Below are positions 9,351 through 18,986 of a DNA stretch of 64,000 bases, in pieces; position 1 is the first letter of the stretch; each line of letters starts with the position of its first letter. A program made the translations under genes and the position numbers. The DNA comes from Dysgonomonas gadei ATCC BAA-286 (GTDB lineage: Bacteria; Bacteroidota; Bacteroidia; Bacteroidales; Dysgonomonadaceae). The stretch covers positions 130,011 to 194,010 of the forward strand of contig NZ_GL891979.1 in the NCBI RefSeq assembly GCF_000213555.1, in the 5' to 3' direction. The notes beneath the pieces are model-generated. The model saw nothing but the letters and a program-made list of their open reading frames with translations, did not search any database and had not been told where the DNA came from.

Positions 9351-10340
9351 ATGAAAACCATAAATAAAATAATACAGATGTTGCTCGTAGTCGTGTTGTT
9401 ACCCATTGGGTTTGCAGGATGCAGCGACGACGATGAAACGATAAATCCCGGAGGTGAAACCGAAGTTCCCACATTTACACTTGGACAGGAATCCATCAGG
9501 GTAAAAGTAGGCGCTGAAAATAAAATAACTGTGGATATAAAAGAAGGAGGAGGAGAATACGATGCATTTATATTGAATGCAGATATAGCCAAGGCTGAGA
9601 CTGTAGACGGAGTAGTGAAAGTAGAAGGAGTTGCTAATGGGCAGACCTCATTGATCGTTTCTGATAAGTATAACCGCTATCGTAAAGTACCGGTTAGTGT
9701 GTACACCACCGATAAGCTCCAGCTAAGCCATGAAACTTTTGACTTGACAACCGTATTGGGTAATTCGAAGACTCTGACAGCTAATGTAGTGTTAGGCAAC
9801 GGCGGATACGAAGTGGCATCAGACAATCCAGCCGTAACAGTCAGTGTGAATGAAGAAGGGGTTATCAGTATGACTGCCGTTTCCAAGAAAATAGAATTTA
9901 CAGCTATAGTTACAGTAACGGACTGTACCGGGTTGTCGGAGGATATCGCGGTTACAGTAACGGCATCTATGAATCCTTTTACGGATGCAGAGTTGGAAAC
10001 TATCATGCTTGACAATACCCGACGTTATTTTTATAACGGTTCTAGAACGGATTCCTCATATTATACATATCTGAATGAAGTAACCAGCCAAGGTAAGCAA
10101 AGATATGGCTGGGATTACTATTCATATTATTGGTATAAACTGGAATTTAAGGGCGGTAAGGATGTAGGAACCAAAGAAGACGCTGTGTTTGATTATTACT
10201 ATTATAGTACCGGCTCTGTCAGTGCTCCTGTCGCAATGAAAATCATCAAAAACGATGGAGTCAATATTTGGGGAGTATTCTCATACGTAAATGACGAGCA
10301 GGAGAAATTATATACAGGATACTTCTGTTCACCTATATAA
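9351..10340 (+). CDS. Ig-like (BACON/Big_2-like) surface lipoprotein of the N-glycan locus
   Basis: 329 aa. Lipobox GFAGC followed by SDDDE. Two beta-rich repeats are visible: about 38-118 (TLGQESIRVKVGAENKITV ... NGQTSLIVSDKYNRYRKVPVSV) and about 122-205 (LSHETFDLTTVLGNSKTL ... ISMTAVSKKIEFTAIVTVTD), both of the bacterial Ig-like type. The C-terminal ~120 residues are Tyr-rich (YYTYLNEV, GWDYYSYYWYKLEF, VFDYYYYSTG) and not recognised; they may be a small binding domain. Last gene before a hairpin, so it probably ends the surface-protein part of the operon. Function is inferred as accessory glycan or protein binding. Confidence 0.7.
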   Translation: MKTINKIIQMLLVVVLLPIGFAGCSDDDETINPGGETEVPTFTLGQESIRVKVGAENKITVDIKEGGGEYDAFILNADIAKAETVDGVVKVEGVANGQTSLIVSDKYNRYRKVPVSVYTTDKLQLSHETFDLTTVLGNSKTLTANVVLGNGGYEVASDNPAVTVSVNEEGVISMTAVSKKIEFTAIVTVTDCTGLSEDIAVTVTASMNPFTDAELETIMLDNTRRYFYNGSRTDSSYYTYLNEVTSQGKQRYGWDYYSYYWYKLEFKGGKDVGTKEDAVFDYYYYSTGSVSAPVAMKIIKNDGVNIWGVFSYVNDEQEKLYTGYFCSPI

Positions 10341-10373
10341 AAAGGGTAATCTAAAGTATTATAAACAATAAAG

Positions 10374-10414
10374 AGCCGCACAGGCGAAGGAGGATAACCT
10401 TTGTCCGTGCGGCT
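10374..10414 (+). terminator. Long GC-rich hairpin between surface block and transport/enzyme block
   Basis: Stem AGCCGCAC (10374-10381) pairs perfectly with GTGCGGCT (10407-10414), extended by a second partly paired stem (GAAGG/CCTTT region). It is followed by TCCTTTAG, a weak T tract. It could be a partial terminator or an mRNA-stabilising element separating the first seven genes from the MFS-GH130-GH92-GH92-GH125 block. Confidence 0.6.
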
Positions 10415-10431
10415 TCCTTTAGATAATAAAA

Positions 10432-10551
10432 CTATCGAATCCATGAAATGTTTTTTGTGGCCTGTAGGTCTTATACCTTAACCAATCTGAAAAGGAAACA
10501 TAATAAATTGCTATAAACGCTATTTTGTATTGTACATCAGGAGTTCGATAG
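10432..10551. repeat. Short inverted repeat flanking the 5' region of the MFS gene
   Basis: CTATCGAA (10432-10439) and TTCGATAG (10544-10551) are exact reverse complements 104 bp apart, just upstream of the MFS gene. It may be chance or a long-range stem or operator pair. Confidence 0.25.
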
Positions 10552-10578
10552 CTTTATTTTAAAACTCATTTGAATGAC

Positions 10579-11880
10579 ATGAAATATTCTATATCTAAGG
10601 CTGGATCTCCTCTGTTTTGGGTTCCTACGGTTTATTTTGGAATGGGCTTACCGTTCGTTATGGTACAGCTTGTGTCGGTAATCATGTTTTCCGAAATGGG
10701 GATATCTGACGCCACAGTTGCTTTCTGGACATCGCTCGTTATACTTCCGTGGAGTTTGAAACCTTTATGGAGTCCTTTTCTGGAAATGTTTAAAACAAAG
10801 AAATACTTTGTGGTCGGAACCCAACTGATCACCGGGCTTTGTTTTGCCTTGGTAGCTCTGAGTCTTCCTCTGCCCGATTTCTTTACCTATACCATTGCTC
10901 TGATGGGAATGATCGCATTTAGCGGGGCTACACACGATATAGCTACCGATGGGGTATATATGACAGAGTTGGATACAAAGACTCAGGCTAAATATATCGG
11001 ATGGCAGGGTGCTTTCTTCAATATAGCAAAGGTTGTAGCTAACGGAGGATTGGTATTCCTTGCCGGAACACTGAAAAATACAATGGGGGTTGTCAATGCG
11101 TGGATGCTTATAATGGGAGTAGTTGCTGCCATAATGATTCTTCTGAGCTTGTGGCATAGTCGTATGCTTCCGTCCGGAGGAGTTTCTGCAACTAAAATTA
11201 ATTCAGTCAGAGAGGGATGGAATTCTTTTAAGAATGTATTTGTAACATTCTTCCAGAAGAAGAACATTGCTTATTATATCATATTTATCATATTATACAG
11301 GCTGGCCGAAGGTCTGGCTATTAAGATATTACCACTCTTTCTGAAAGCTCCTGTAGAAAATGGAGGTCTGGGCCTTGAAGTAAGCCGGATAGGGCTTATA
11401 AACGGTACATTCGGAACGGTGGCATTTATTCTGGGTTCGATACTTGCAGGGTATTACATCTCCCGTAAAGGATTACAAAAAACATTATTCATACTTTGTT
11501 GTGCTATTAATTTGCCATTCCTTATTTATTTGCTGTTGGCCATATTCCAACCTTCAAATATATTCCTCATAGGCTCGGCCGTTATATGTGAATACTTTGG
11601 CTATGGTTTTGGTTTTGTTGGCCTCACTCTGTTTATGATGCAACAGGTAGCACCGGGAGCGCACAAAATGGCGCATTATGCTTTTGCATCGGGAGTAATG
11701 AACCTTGGGTACATGTGTGCCGGGATGGTCAGCGGTATATTAAGCGACTGGTTGGGATACAAGCAATTCTTTGTGATTGTAGCCGTTGCAATGGTACCGG
11801 CTTTGGTTATTTCCCGCATAATTCCGTTTAAATACCCGGATAGAAAGGAAAGTGAGGGCGAAATATTAACAGAAGAATAA
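10579..11880 (+). CDS. MFS sugar permease (probable Man-GlcNAc importer)
   Basis: 433 aa from the ATG at 10579; the frame also extends to a TTG at 10570, which I do not use. About 12 hydrophobic helices (for example FWVPTVYFGMGLPFVMVQLV, FFTYTIALMGMIAF, FFVIVAVAMVPALVIS) and a cytoplasmic loop near residues 195-225. The overall form is that of the AmpG/SLC-like MFS group (GATHDIATDGVYMTEL after TM4). It sits in the inner membrane. Placement 26 bp before a GH130 phosphorylase is the same arrangement as in Bacteroides N-glycan clusters, where the carrier imports mannosyl-GlcNAc for phosphorolysis. Substrate is inferred from context only. Confidence 0.85.
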   Translation: MKYSISKAGSPLFWVPTVYFGMGLPFVMVQLVSVIMFSEMGISDATVAFWTSLVILPWSLKPLWSPFLEMFKTKKYFVVGTQLITGLCFALVALSLPLPDFFTYTIALMGMIAFSGATHDIATDGVYMTELDTKTQAKYIGWQGAFFNIAKVVANGGLVFLAGTLKNTMGVVNAWMLIMGVVAAIMILLSLWHSRMLPSGGVSATKINSVREGWNSFKNVFVTFFQKKNIAYYIIFIILYRLAEGLAIKILPLFLKAPVENGGLGLEVSRIGLINGTFGTVAFILGSILAGYYISRKGLQKTLFILCCAINLPFLIYLLLAIFQPSNIFLIGSAVICEYFGYGFGFVGLTLFMMQQVAPGAHKMAHYAFASGVMNLGYMCAGMVSGILSDWLGYKQFFVIVAVAMVPALVISRIIPFKYPDRKESEGEILTEE

Positions 11881-11906
11881 ATCTACGATAAAATAATAAT
11901 ACAATT

Positions 11907-12908
11907 ATGTCAAGTGAATTAAAAATAGAAGGTCAATCTTTACCCGGTATGCCTTGGGAAGAACGTCCGGCAGGATGTAAAGATGTGATGTGGCGTTATT
12001 CTGCCAACCCGATTATTGGCCGTGATGCCCTTAGTACGTCGAACAGTATTTTCAATAGCGCCGTTGTGCCTTTCGGCGATGGTTATGCCGGAGTATTCCG
12101 TTGCGATGATACTAATCGCCGGATGAGGCTTCATGCCGGGTTCAGTAAAGACGGGATCAATTGGGACATTAAAGAAGAAGATATCGCATTTACCGGAGCC
12201 GATGTCGAGATTGGTGAATGGGTTTATGGCTACGATCCTCGCGTGGTCTGGATCGAAGACCGTTATTATGTGACATGGTGTAACGGCTATCACGGGCCTA
12301 CTATTGGTTGTGCATGGACGAAAGATTTCAAAACATTTCACCAACTGGAGAATGCTTTTATACCATTCAACCGCAATGGGGTAATGTTTCCGCGTAAGAT
12401 AAACGGACGTTTTGCCATGCTTAGCCGTCCGAGCGATAACGGGCACACAGCTTTCGGCGATATATTCTACAGTGAATCTCCCGACATGGAGTTCTGGGGA
12501 CGTCACAGGCATGTTATGTCACCCGCCGCATTCGAACACAGTGCCTGGCAGTGTATGAAAATAGGAGCCGGTCCTATTCCTATCGAAACATCAGAGGGCT
12601 GGCTGATGATATATCATGGTGTGTTGCGTTCGTGTAACGGCTATGTTTACAGCTTTGGGTCAGCATTATTGGATAAGGATGAGCCGTGGAAAGTAATCGC
12701 CCGTAGCGGCGCATACCTTATTGCTCCACGGGAATTGTACGAATTGACAGGCGATGTGCCTAATGTTACATTCCCTTGTGCAGCATTGCACGACTCCGAG
12801 ACCAGGCGCATTGCTGTATATTACGGATGTGCTGATACCGTTACCGGGTTGGCATTTGGCTATATAGACGGAATAATAGAATTTACGAAACAAACAAATA
12901 TTCTATAA
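11907..12908 (+). CDS. GH130 beta-1,4-mannosyl-N-acetylglucosamine phosphorylase
   Basis: 333 aa, no signal peptide, so cytoplasmic. Five-bladed propeller signatures of GH130 are visible: NPIIGRDALS near residue 34, VFRCDDTN near 70, the DPR triad at D110-P111-R112, NGVMFPRKINGRFAMLSRP, and IYHGVL with LLDKDEPWKVIARS. The family uses phosphate to split beta-mannosides. With an MFS carrier and N-glycan mannosidases next to it, the likely reaction is Man-beta-1,4-GlcNAc + Pi to mannose-1-phosphate + GlcNAc. The next gene starts eight bases after its stop, so the two are co-transcribed. Confidence 0.9.
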   Translation: MSSELKIEGQSLPGMPWEERPAGCKDVMWRYSANPIIGRDALSTSNSIFNSAVVPFGDGYAGVFRCDDTNRRMRLHAGFSKDGINWDIKEEDIAFTGADVEIGEWVYGYDPRVVWIEDRYYVTWCNGYHGPTIGCAWTKDFKTFHQLENAFIPFNRNGVMFPRKINGRFAMLSRPSDNGHTAFGDIFYSESPDMEFWGRHRHVMSPAAFEHSAWQCMKIGAGPIPIETSEGWLMIYHGVLRSCNGYVYSFGSALLDKDEPWKVIARSGAYLIAPRELYELTGDVPNVTFPCAALHDSETRRIAVYYGCADTVTGLAFGYIDGIIEFTKQTNIL

Positions 12909-12915
12909 TATTGTA

Positions 12916-15240
12916 ATGAAAAGACGTGTCACTCTAATAATAATATTCACCATTGTCGCAGCTTCCTTATATCCACAGGAAAAACAGCCTGTCGATTGGG
13001 TCGATCCCTTCATTGGAACAACAAATTTCGGTACTACCAACCCCGGGGCTGTTGTTCCCAATGGAATGATGTCCGTTGTACCTTTCAATGTAATGGGGAG
13101 TAAAGACAATGCATTCGATAAAGATACACGCTGGTGGTCGACTCCGTATGAATATAACAATGTTTTTTTTACAGGCTACTCACATGTAAACCTGAGTGGA
13201 GTAGGCTGTCCGGACTTAGGGTCATTATTGATAATGCCAACAATGGGGGAACTGGATGTGGATTATCATCATTATGGTAGTCGCTACATCAGGGAGGAAG
13301 CTACACCGGGATATTATTCCAATCGGTTGACAAAATATGATATTCTAACAGAAGTTACATCTACAACCCGTGTGGGCGTACACCGTTATACATTTCCAAA
13401 AGGGCAAGCGAATATATTACTCAATCTGGGGCAGGGACTAACCAATGAATCAGGAGCTTTTGTCCGTTTCAATGGGAGTGACGAAGTAGAAGGAATGAAA
13501 ATGTTGGGTACATTCTGCTATAATTCGCAAGCTGTTTTTCCTGTCTATTTTGTGATGCGTATTGCAAAAACTCCTTCTCAAAGCGGATTATGGAAAAAAC
13601 AACGTCTGATGGACGGAGTTAAAGCCCAATGGGACCCTGATCATGGGAGGTACAAAATATATGATGGATACCAAAAGGATATTGCAGGAGATGATGTCGG
13701 TGCATGGTTTAGTTTCGATTTACCGGAAGAAGAACAAATAGAAGTACAAATAGGTGTTTCATTTGTCAGTATAGAAAATGCCCGGCTTAATCTTGATAAG
13801 GAGACTAAAGATAAAAATTTTGATACCATATATGCCGGAGCCAGAGAGAAATGGAATAATGATTTGTCTCGAATTTTGGTTGAAGGCGGGACAGATGAAC
13901 AAAAGACAGTTTTTTACACAGCCCTTTATCATACGTTGATACATCCGAATGTGCTGAACGATGTGAATGGAGAATATCCCGCTATGGAGGGTAATAAGAT
14001 ACTGAAGACTGATAATACCCGTTATACGGTTTTTTCTCTTTGGGATACCTACCGCAACCTGCACCAACTGATGACTCTTGTCTGGCCTGACCGTCAGATG
14101 GATATGGTACGGTCTATGATAGATATGTACAAAGAATGGGGGTGGATGCCAAAATGGGAACTATACGGGCGTGAGACCTGGACGATGGAAGGAGACCCTT
14201 CAATTCCTGTTATCACAGACACGTGGCTGAAAGGGTTACGTGATTTTGATATTGAAACAGCATATAAAGCCTTCTATAAATCGGCAACTATGGAGGGTAT
14301 ATCTTATTCTACCGATACAATACGGAAAGGAGGGGCACTACCTGATTCTTACTATGCATCATTAAAAGGAGATTTTAATCGTATGCGCCCCGATAATAGT
14401 GATTATATGCGGTTAGGGTATGTTCCTCTACGAAGTGAGTTTGACAATTCGGTATCCCATGCCTTGGAATATTATGTAGCCGATCATTTGCTGTCCCGTT
14501 TGGCTGAAGCCCTTGACAAAAAGGAAGATGCTGACCTCTTCAGAGAACGTTCTTTAGGCTACAAGAACTATTACTCATCCGAATATGGAACTTTCCGTCC
14601 TAAGCTTGTGAATGAGACTTTCTTATATCCTTTCAATCCTGATCAGGGTATGAATTTTGAGGAAAATCCGGGCTTCCATGAAGGAAGCGCATGGAATTAT
14701 ACTTTTTATGTACCGCATGATGTAGAAGGGCTTGCAAAACTTATGGGCGGAAAAAGAAAGTTTATAGATAAACTTGAAATGGTCTTTGATAAAGGTTATT
14801 ACGATCCTGCTAATGAGCCGGACATTGCATACCCTTATCTTTTCAGTTATTTTAAAGGAGAGGAGTGGCGCACACAACGTCATGTGCGTCGCCTGTTAGA
14901 TAAACACTATACCACTAAGCCTGACGGGATTCCGGGAAATGACGATGCCGGCACCATGTCTGCGTGGGCGGTGTTTAGTATGATGGGTTTTTATCCGGAC
15001 TGTCCAGGCGAGCCTTCTTATACACTGACAAGTCCTGTGTTTGACAGGATAACAATAAAGCTTGACGAACGCTATTGGAAGCAGGGAGAGCTGGTTATAG
15101 AATCGAATCGCAATAATGAGTCAGCTATATATATAAAGAATATAGCTGTAGGAGGAAAACCATTTGGAAATTACCGTATATCTCATCAGGAACTCATAAA
15201 TGCGGGGAAAATTACTCTTAACCTGAAGCAAGAAAAATAA
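12916..15240 (+). CDS. GH92 alpha-mannosidase (first copy)
   Basis: 774 aa; a cleavable signal peptide about 1-20 (no lipobox Cys), hence probably periplasmic. GH92 hallmarks: N-terminal beta-sandwich starting DWVDPFIGTTNFGTTNPGAV, then an (alpha/alpha)6 barrel with FSLWDTYRNLHQL, HEGSAWNYTFYVPHD (acidic residue E589) and GNDDAGTMSAW (D676, D677), the calcium/base region. These are Ca-dependent exo-alpha-mannosidases removing terminal alpha-1,2 or alpha-1,3 mannose. In the segment that normally reads NEPSHH it has NEPDIAYPY, so its +1 subsite should differ from the second copy. Linkage is not assigned. Second enzyme gene of the block after GH130. Confidence 0.93.
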   Translation: MKRRVTLIIIFTIVAASLYPQEKQPVDWVDPFIGTTNFGTTNPGAVVPNGMMSVVPFNVMGSKDNAFDKDTRWWSTPYEYNNVFFTGYSHVNLSGVGCPDLGSLLIMPTMGELDVDYHHYGSRYIREEATPGYYSNRLTKYDILTEVTSTTRVGVHRYTFPKGQANILLNLGQGLTNESGAFVRFNGSDEVEGMKMLGTFCYNSQAVFPVYFVMRIAKTPSQSGLWKKQRLMDGVKAQWDPDHGRYKIYDGYQKDIAGDDVGAWFSFDLPEEEQIEVQIGVSFVSIENARLNLDKETKDKNFDTIYAGAREKWNNDLSRILVEGGTDEQKTVFYTALYHTLIHPNVLNDVNGEYPAMEGNKILKTDNTRYTVFSLWDTYRNLHQLMTLVWPDRQMDMVRSMIDMYKEWGWMPKWELYGRETWTMEGDPSIPVITDTWLKGLRDFDIETAYKAFYKSATMEGISYSTDTIRKGGALPDSYYASLKGDFNRMRPDNSDYMRLGYVPLRSEFDNSVSHALEYYVADHLLSRLAEALDKKEDADLFRERSLGYKNYYSSEYGTFRPKLVNETFLYPFNPDQGMNFEENPGFHEGSAWNYTFYVPHDVEGLAKLMGGKRKFIDKLEMVFDKGYYDPANEPDIAYPYLFSYFKGEEWRTQRHVRRLLDKHYTTKPDGIPGNDDAGTMSAWAVFSMMGFYPDCPGEPSYTLTSPVFDRITIKLDERYWKQGELVIESNRNNESAIYIKNIAVGGKPFGNYRISHQELINAGKITLNLKQEK

Positions 15241-15262
15241 ATAAAAAAAATCAGATCAGAAA

Positions 15263-17524
15263 ATGAAAGGAAATCATATTCAGATAAAGAAGTTTGGAGT
15301 ATTAGGCTATGTATTGTTTGGTTTGGCTGTGCTTGCCTCTTCCTGTAAAAATATAGATCAACACATTGAAGAAAATGATTTTGCAAAATATGTTGATCAG
15401 CGTATTGGCACTGGCGGGCACGGCCATGTTTTTATGGGGGCGAATGTCCCTTTCGGATTGGTACAATTGGGACCGATAAGTATTCCTCAAACATGGGACT
15501 GGACATCCGGTTATCATATATCCGACACAACGGTTATCGGATTCAGCCATTTGCATCTGAGTGGCACCGGTATAGGAGACCTGAGTGATATCGTACTGAT
15601 GCCTGCAACAGGCACAGTAAATCATAACCGTGGCTCACACGATAGTTATGATACGGGAATGTGGTCTTACTTCAGTCATGCTAATGAACGTTTTGCTCCC
15701 GGTTATTACGCCACATTCCTTGATCGCTACAATGTAAATGTAGAGCTGACAGCGACTCAAAGAGTGGGATTCCACAAATATACTTTTGAAGAGGGAACCA
15801 ACAATGCCCGTATTGTCATAGATATGGAAAACGGGACATGCTGGGATAGCCCGGTAGAAGGAAACCTGACAGTATTAAATAATAGCACCGTTGCCGGATA
15901 CCGGTATTCGAAAGGCTGGGCTAATGATCAGCGGATATACTTTGTTGTGGAATTTTCCCGCCCTTTTAATAAATTCCAACTCTATGATAAAAATGTACTG
16001 AAAGAAGATAAATCATTTACCTCGAAGCAAGTATATGGGGAAGCAATGTATGGAAATATAGGTTCAGAACCACTTTTTGTTAAAGTGGCTTTATCTCCGG
16101 TAAGTATCGAGAATGCAATGCTGAATATGAAGGCTGAACTTCCTGCATGGGATTTCGACCAAGTAAAACAAAATGCCTATAATACATGGAACGGTGAATT
16201 GTCGAAAATAAAGATAAAAAACGAAGATGAGAATGTAAAGAAGATATTTTATACTGCGTTTTACCATACAATGATTGCCCCGTCGATTTTTAATGATGTA
16301 AATGGTGATTACCGCGGAGCTGATGGTAAATCTCATCGGGATGCCGGATTTACCAATTATACTACCTTTTCGTTGTGGGATACATACCGTGCGGCACATC
16401 CATTGATGACAATAATCCATCCTGAAAAAGTGCCTGATATAATAAATACGATGCTACATATATATAAACAACAGGGCAAGCTTCCGGTTTGGCATCTGAT
16501 GGGATGCGAAACTAACTGTATGGTTGGCAATCCGGCTATTCCGGTTGTTGCAGATGCCATATTAAAGAATTTTACCGGATTTGATCACGATCTGGCATAT
16601 GACGCCATGAAGATATCGGCCACGTTGGATGAACGGGGATTGGACTTATACAAAAAGTATGGTTATATCCCGTTTGATAAATACAATGAATCGGTAGCGA
16701 CATGTCTCGAATATGCATTGGCTGACTGGTCCTTAGCTCAGGTGGCACAAAAAAATGATAAGAAAATGGACTACCAATACTTTAATAACAGAAGCAAAGC
16801 ATATCGGTATTATTTTGATACGCAAAGTCATTTTTTAAGAGGACTTTCTTCTGATGGTAAATGGCGTACTCCATTCAATCCTATTCATTCTACCCATAGG
16901 GAAGACGACTATACCGAAGGTAATGCATGGCAGTATACATGGCTGGTACCTCACGACATAGAGGGACTTGCCGGACTATTCGGCTCTCGTGAGAATTTTC
17001 ATCAGAAACTCGATTCTTTGTTTATCATCGAAGGGGATATGGGAGAAGAAGCATCCCCCGATATCAGTGGACTAATAGGACAATATGCCCATGGTAACGA
17101 ACCTAGCCATCATGTGCTTTACCTATATACAATGACAGGACAACCATGGAAAACAGCCGATTTAGTAAGACGGGTACTGGCGGAACTTTACCATAATCAA
17201 CCGGATGGATTATCTGGGAATGAGGATGTAGGTCAAATGTCGGCTTGGTATATCTTATCTGCTCTCGGATTTTATCAGGTCGAACCTGCCGGTGGTCGTT
17301 ATTATTTTGGGTCGCCAATAGTTGATGAGGCTATATTGAATGTAGGAAAGGATAGATCGTTTACCATTATCGCCCATAATAACTCAACAGAAAATAAATA
17401 TATTCAATCTTTGAAACTTAATGGAAAGCCATATCGGTTGCCATATATTAATTTTTCCGACATATCGAATGGAGGAAAACTGGAATTTGAAATGGGTACA
17501 AAACCTGCTGTATGGTTTGAGTAA
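15263..17524 (+). CDS. GH92 alpha-mannosidase (second copy, lipoprotein)
   Basis: 753 aa. Lipoprotein signal ending LASSC, followed by KNIDQ without the acidic surface-export stretch, so a periplasm-facing lipoprotein is likely. Hallmarks: KYVDQRIGTGGHGHVFMGA at the N-terminus, FSLWDTYRAAHPLMT, YTEGNAWQYTW (E552), HGNEPSHHVLYLY and GNEDVGQMSAW (E654, D655). It keeps the NEPSHH motif lost in the first copy, so the two copies are diverged rather than recent duplicates and probably cut different linkages of the D1-D3 arms. In the same operon, 22 bp after the first GH92. Confidence 0.93.
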   Translation: MKGNHIQIKKFGVLGYVLFGLAVLASSCKNIDQHIEENDFAKYVDQRIGTGGHGHVFMGANVPFGLVQLGPISIPQTWDWTSGYHISDTTVIGFSHLHLSGTGIGDLSDIVLMPATGTVNHNRGSHDSYDTGMWSYFSHANERFAPGYYATFLDRYNVNVELTATQRVGFHKYTFEEGTNNARIVIDMENGTCWDSPVEGNLTVLNNSTVAGYRYSKGWANDQRIYFVVEFSRPFNKFQLYDKNVLKEDKSFTSKQVYGEAMYGNIGSEPLFVKVALSPVSIENAMLNMKAELPAWDFDQVKQNAYNTWNGELSKIKIKNEDENVKKIFYTAFYHTMIAPSIFNDVNGDYRGADGKSHRDAGFTNYTTFSLWDTYRAAHPLMTIIHPEKVPDIINTMLHIYKQQGKLPVWHLMGCETNCMVGNPAIPVVADAILKNFTGFDHDLAYDAMKISATLDERGLDLYKKYGYIPFDKYNESVATCLEYALADWSLAQVAQKNDKKMDYQYFNNRSKAYRYYFDTQSHFLRGLSSDGKWRTPFNPIHSTHREDDYTEGNAWQYTWLVPHDIEGLAGLFGSRENFHQKLDSLFIIEGDMGEEASPDISGLIGQYAHGNEPSHHVLYLYTMTGQPWKTADLVRRVLAELYHNQPDGLSGNEDVGQMSAWYILSALGFYQVEPAGGRYYFGSPIVDEAILNVGKDRSFTIIAHNNSTENKYIQSLKLNGKPYRLPYINFSDISNGGKLEFEMGTKPAVWFE

Positions 17525-17555
17525 CAGGGAAATTAACTATAAATAAACAGACAAA

Positions 17556-18986
17556 ATGAACCCGAGACTATTTATATTATTTTTATTGTTTTCAACATTA
17601 GGAGCTCTTTCATTAAAGGCTCAAATTTCATCTGATTATGTTTCTCAACGGAAACCATTGGAAAAGAGGTTTTTCACATCACAGGCGATAGAGGATGAAA
17701 TAATCCGGATAACAAATTTATTAACCAATCCTAAGTTGAGATGGATGTTTGAGAACTGTTTTCCCAATACACTGGAGACTACAGTTCATTTCCGGATGAC
17801 AGACAGTATACCCGACACATTTGTGTATACAGGCGACATTCATGCTATGTGGCTACGTGATTCGGGGGCTCAGGTATGGCCTTATGTACAATTTGCCAAC
17901 CGTGACCCGAAACTTAAACAGATGCTTGCCGGGGTTATCAACCGCCAGTTTATTTGCCTTACTATAGATCCATATGCTAATGCTTTCAACGATGGTCCGG
18001 TGAAAAACAGCCGTTGGGCAAGCGATGTAACTAACGAACCGGCAAACCCTCTTGTTTACGAACGTAAATGGGAGATAGACTCACACTGTTATCCTATCCG
18101 CTTAGCCTATGAGTACTGGAAAACCACAGGAGATACGGATATTTTCGGTGAGACTTGGATAAGGGCAATGGAAAATGTATTGAAAACAATGAAAGAACAG
18201 CAGCGCAAAGAAGATCCTGGAGAATATTTCTTTTTACGAATAACCGACCGTCAGCTCGATACTAAGAACAACCGGGGTTGGGGAAATCCGGTAAAACCTG
18301 TTGGACTGATCGCTTCATCTTTTCGTCCGTCAGACGATGCCACATCTTATGAGTTTCTTATTCCATCCAATTTTATGGCGGTAACAACATTACGTAGAGC
18401 AGCCGAGATACTTGTATCTGTAAACAAGAATAGCGATCTGGCTGGGCAATGTAAAGCCTTGGCTGACGAAGTTGAAACTGCATTGGAAAAATATGCCGTA
18501 TATGAACATCCGAAATATGGACCGATATATGCGTATGAAGTAGATGGTTTTGGAAATTATAGCCTTATGGATGATCCGAATGTCCCAAGCCTGTTGGCAA
18601 TGCCCTATCTTGGCGATGTAGATATCAATAATCCTGTTTATCAGAATACCCGCCGTTTTATATGGAGTGATGATAATCCATATTTTTTCAAAGGAAGAGC
18701 CGGGGAAGGAATCGGTAGTCCACATATAGGACGATATGACATGATATGGCCCATGAGCATTATGATGAAAGCCTTCACCTCTCGGGATGACCTCGAAATT
18801 AAGATGTGTATAGAATCTCTCCTGAATACAGATGCCGGAAAAGGATTTATACACGAATCGTTCCATAAAGATGATCCTAATGAATTTACCCGCGAATGGT
18901 TCGCTTGGCAGAATACGCTTTTCGGAGAACTAATTATAAAAATTATTAACGATGGAAAACTTAATATTCTCAACTCAATAGATTAA
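17556..18986 (+). CDS. GH125 exo-alpha-1,6-mannosidase
   Basis: 476 aa, signal peptide about 1-23 (LSLKAQ). GH125 (DUF1237) motifs: FVYTGDIHAMWLRDSGAQV at about 89-107, the substrate platform; DSHCYPIRLAYEYW; and FTREWFAWQNTLFGEL near the C-terminus, with E447 the probable base. The family is an inverting exo-acting alpha-1,6-mannosidase, needed to remove the alpha-1,6 branch of the trimannosyl core after GH92 trimming. Last gene of the locus, 31 bp after the second GH92. Length is normal for the family. Confidence 0.93.
   Translation: MNPRLFILFLLFSTLGALSLKAQISSDYVSQRKPLEKRFFTSQAIEDEIIRITNLLTNPKLRWMFENCFPNTLETTVHFRMTDSIPDTFVYTGDIHAMWLRDSGAQVWPYVQFANRDPKLKQMLAGVINRQFICLTIDPYANAFNDGPVKNSRWASDVTNEPANPLVYERKWEIDSHCYPIRLAYEYWKTTGDTDIFGETWIRAMENVLKTMKEQQRKEDPGEYFFLRITDRQLDTKNNRGWGNPVKPVGLIASSFRPSDDATSYEFLIPSNFMAVTTLRRAAEILVSVNKNSDLAGQCKALADEVETALEKYAVYEHPKYGPIYAYEVDGFGNYSLMDDPNVPSLLAMPYLGDVDINNPVYQNTRRFIWSDDNPYFFKGRAGEGIGSPHIGRYDMIWPMSIMMKAFTSRDDLEIKMCIESLLNTDAGKGFIHESFHKDDPNEFTREWFAWQNTLFGELIIKIINDGKLNILNSID

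Noticed and set aside
12916..17524. The two GH92 genes as a recent tandem duplication
   Set aside because: Signal type, motif residues and most of the sequence differ; they are old paralogues.
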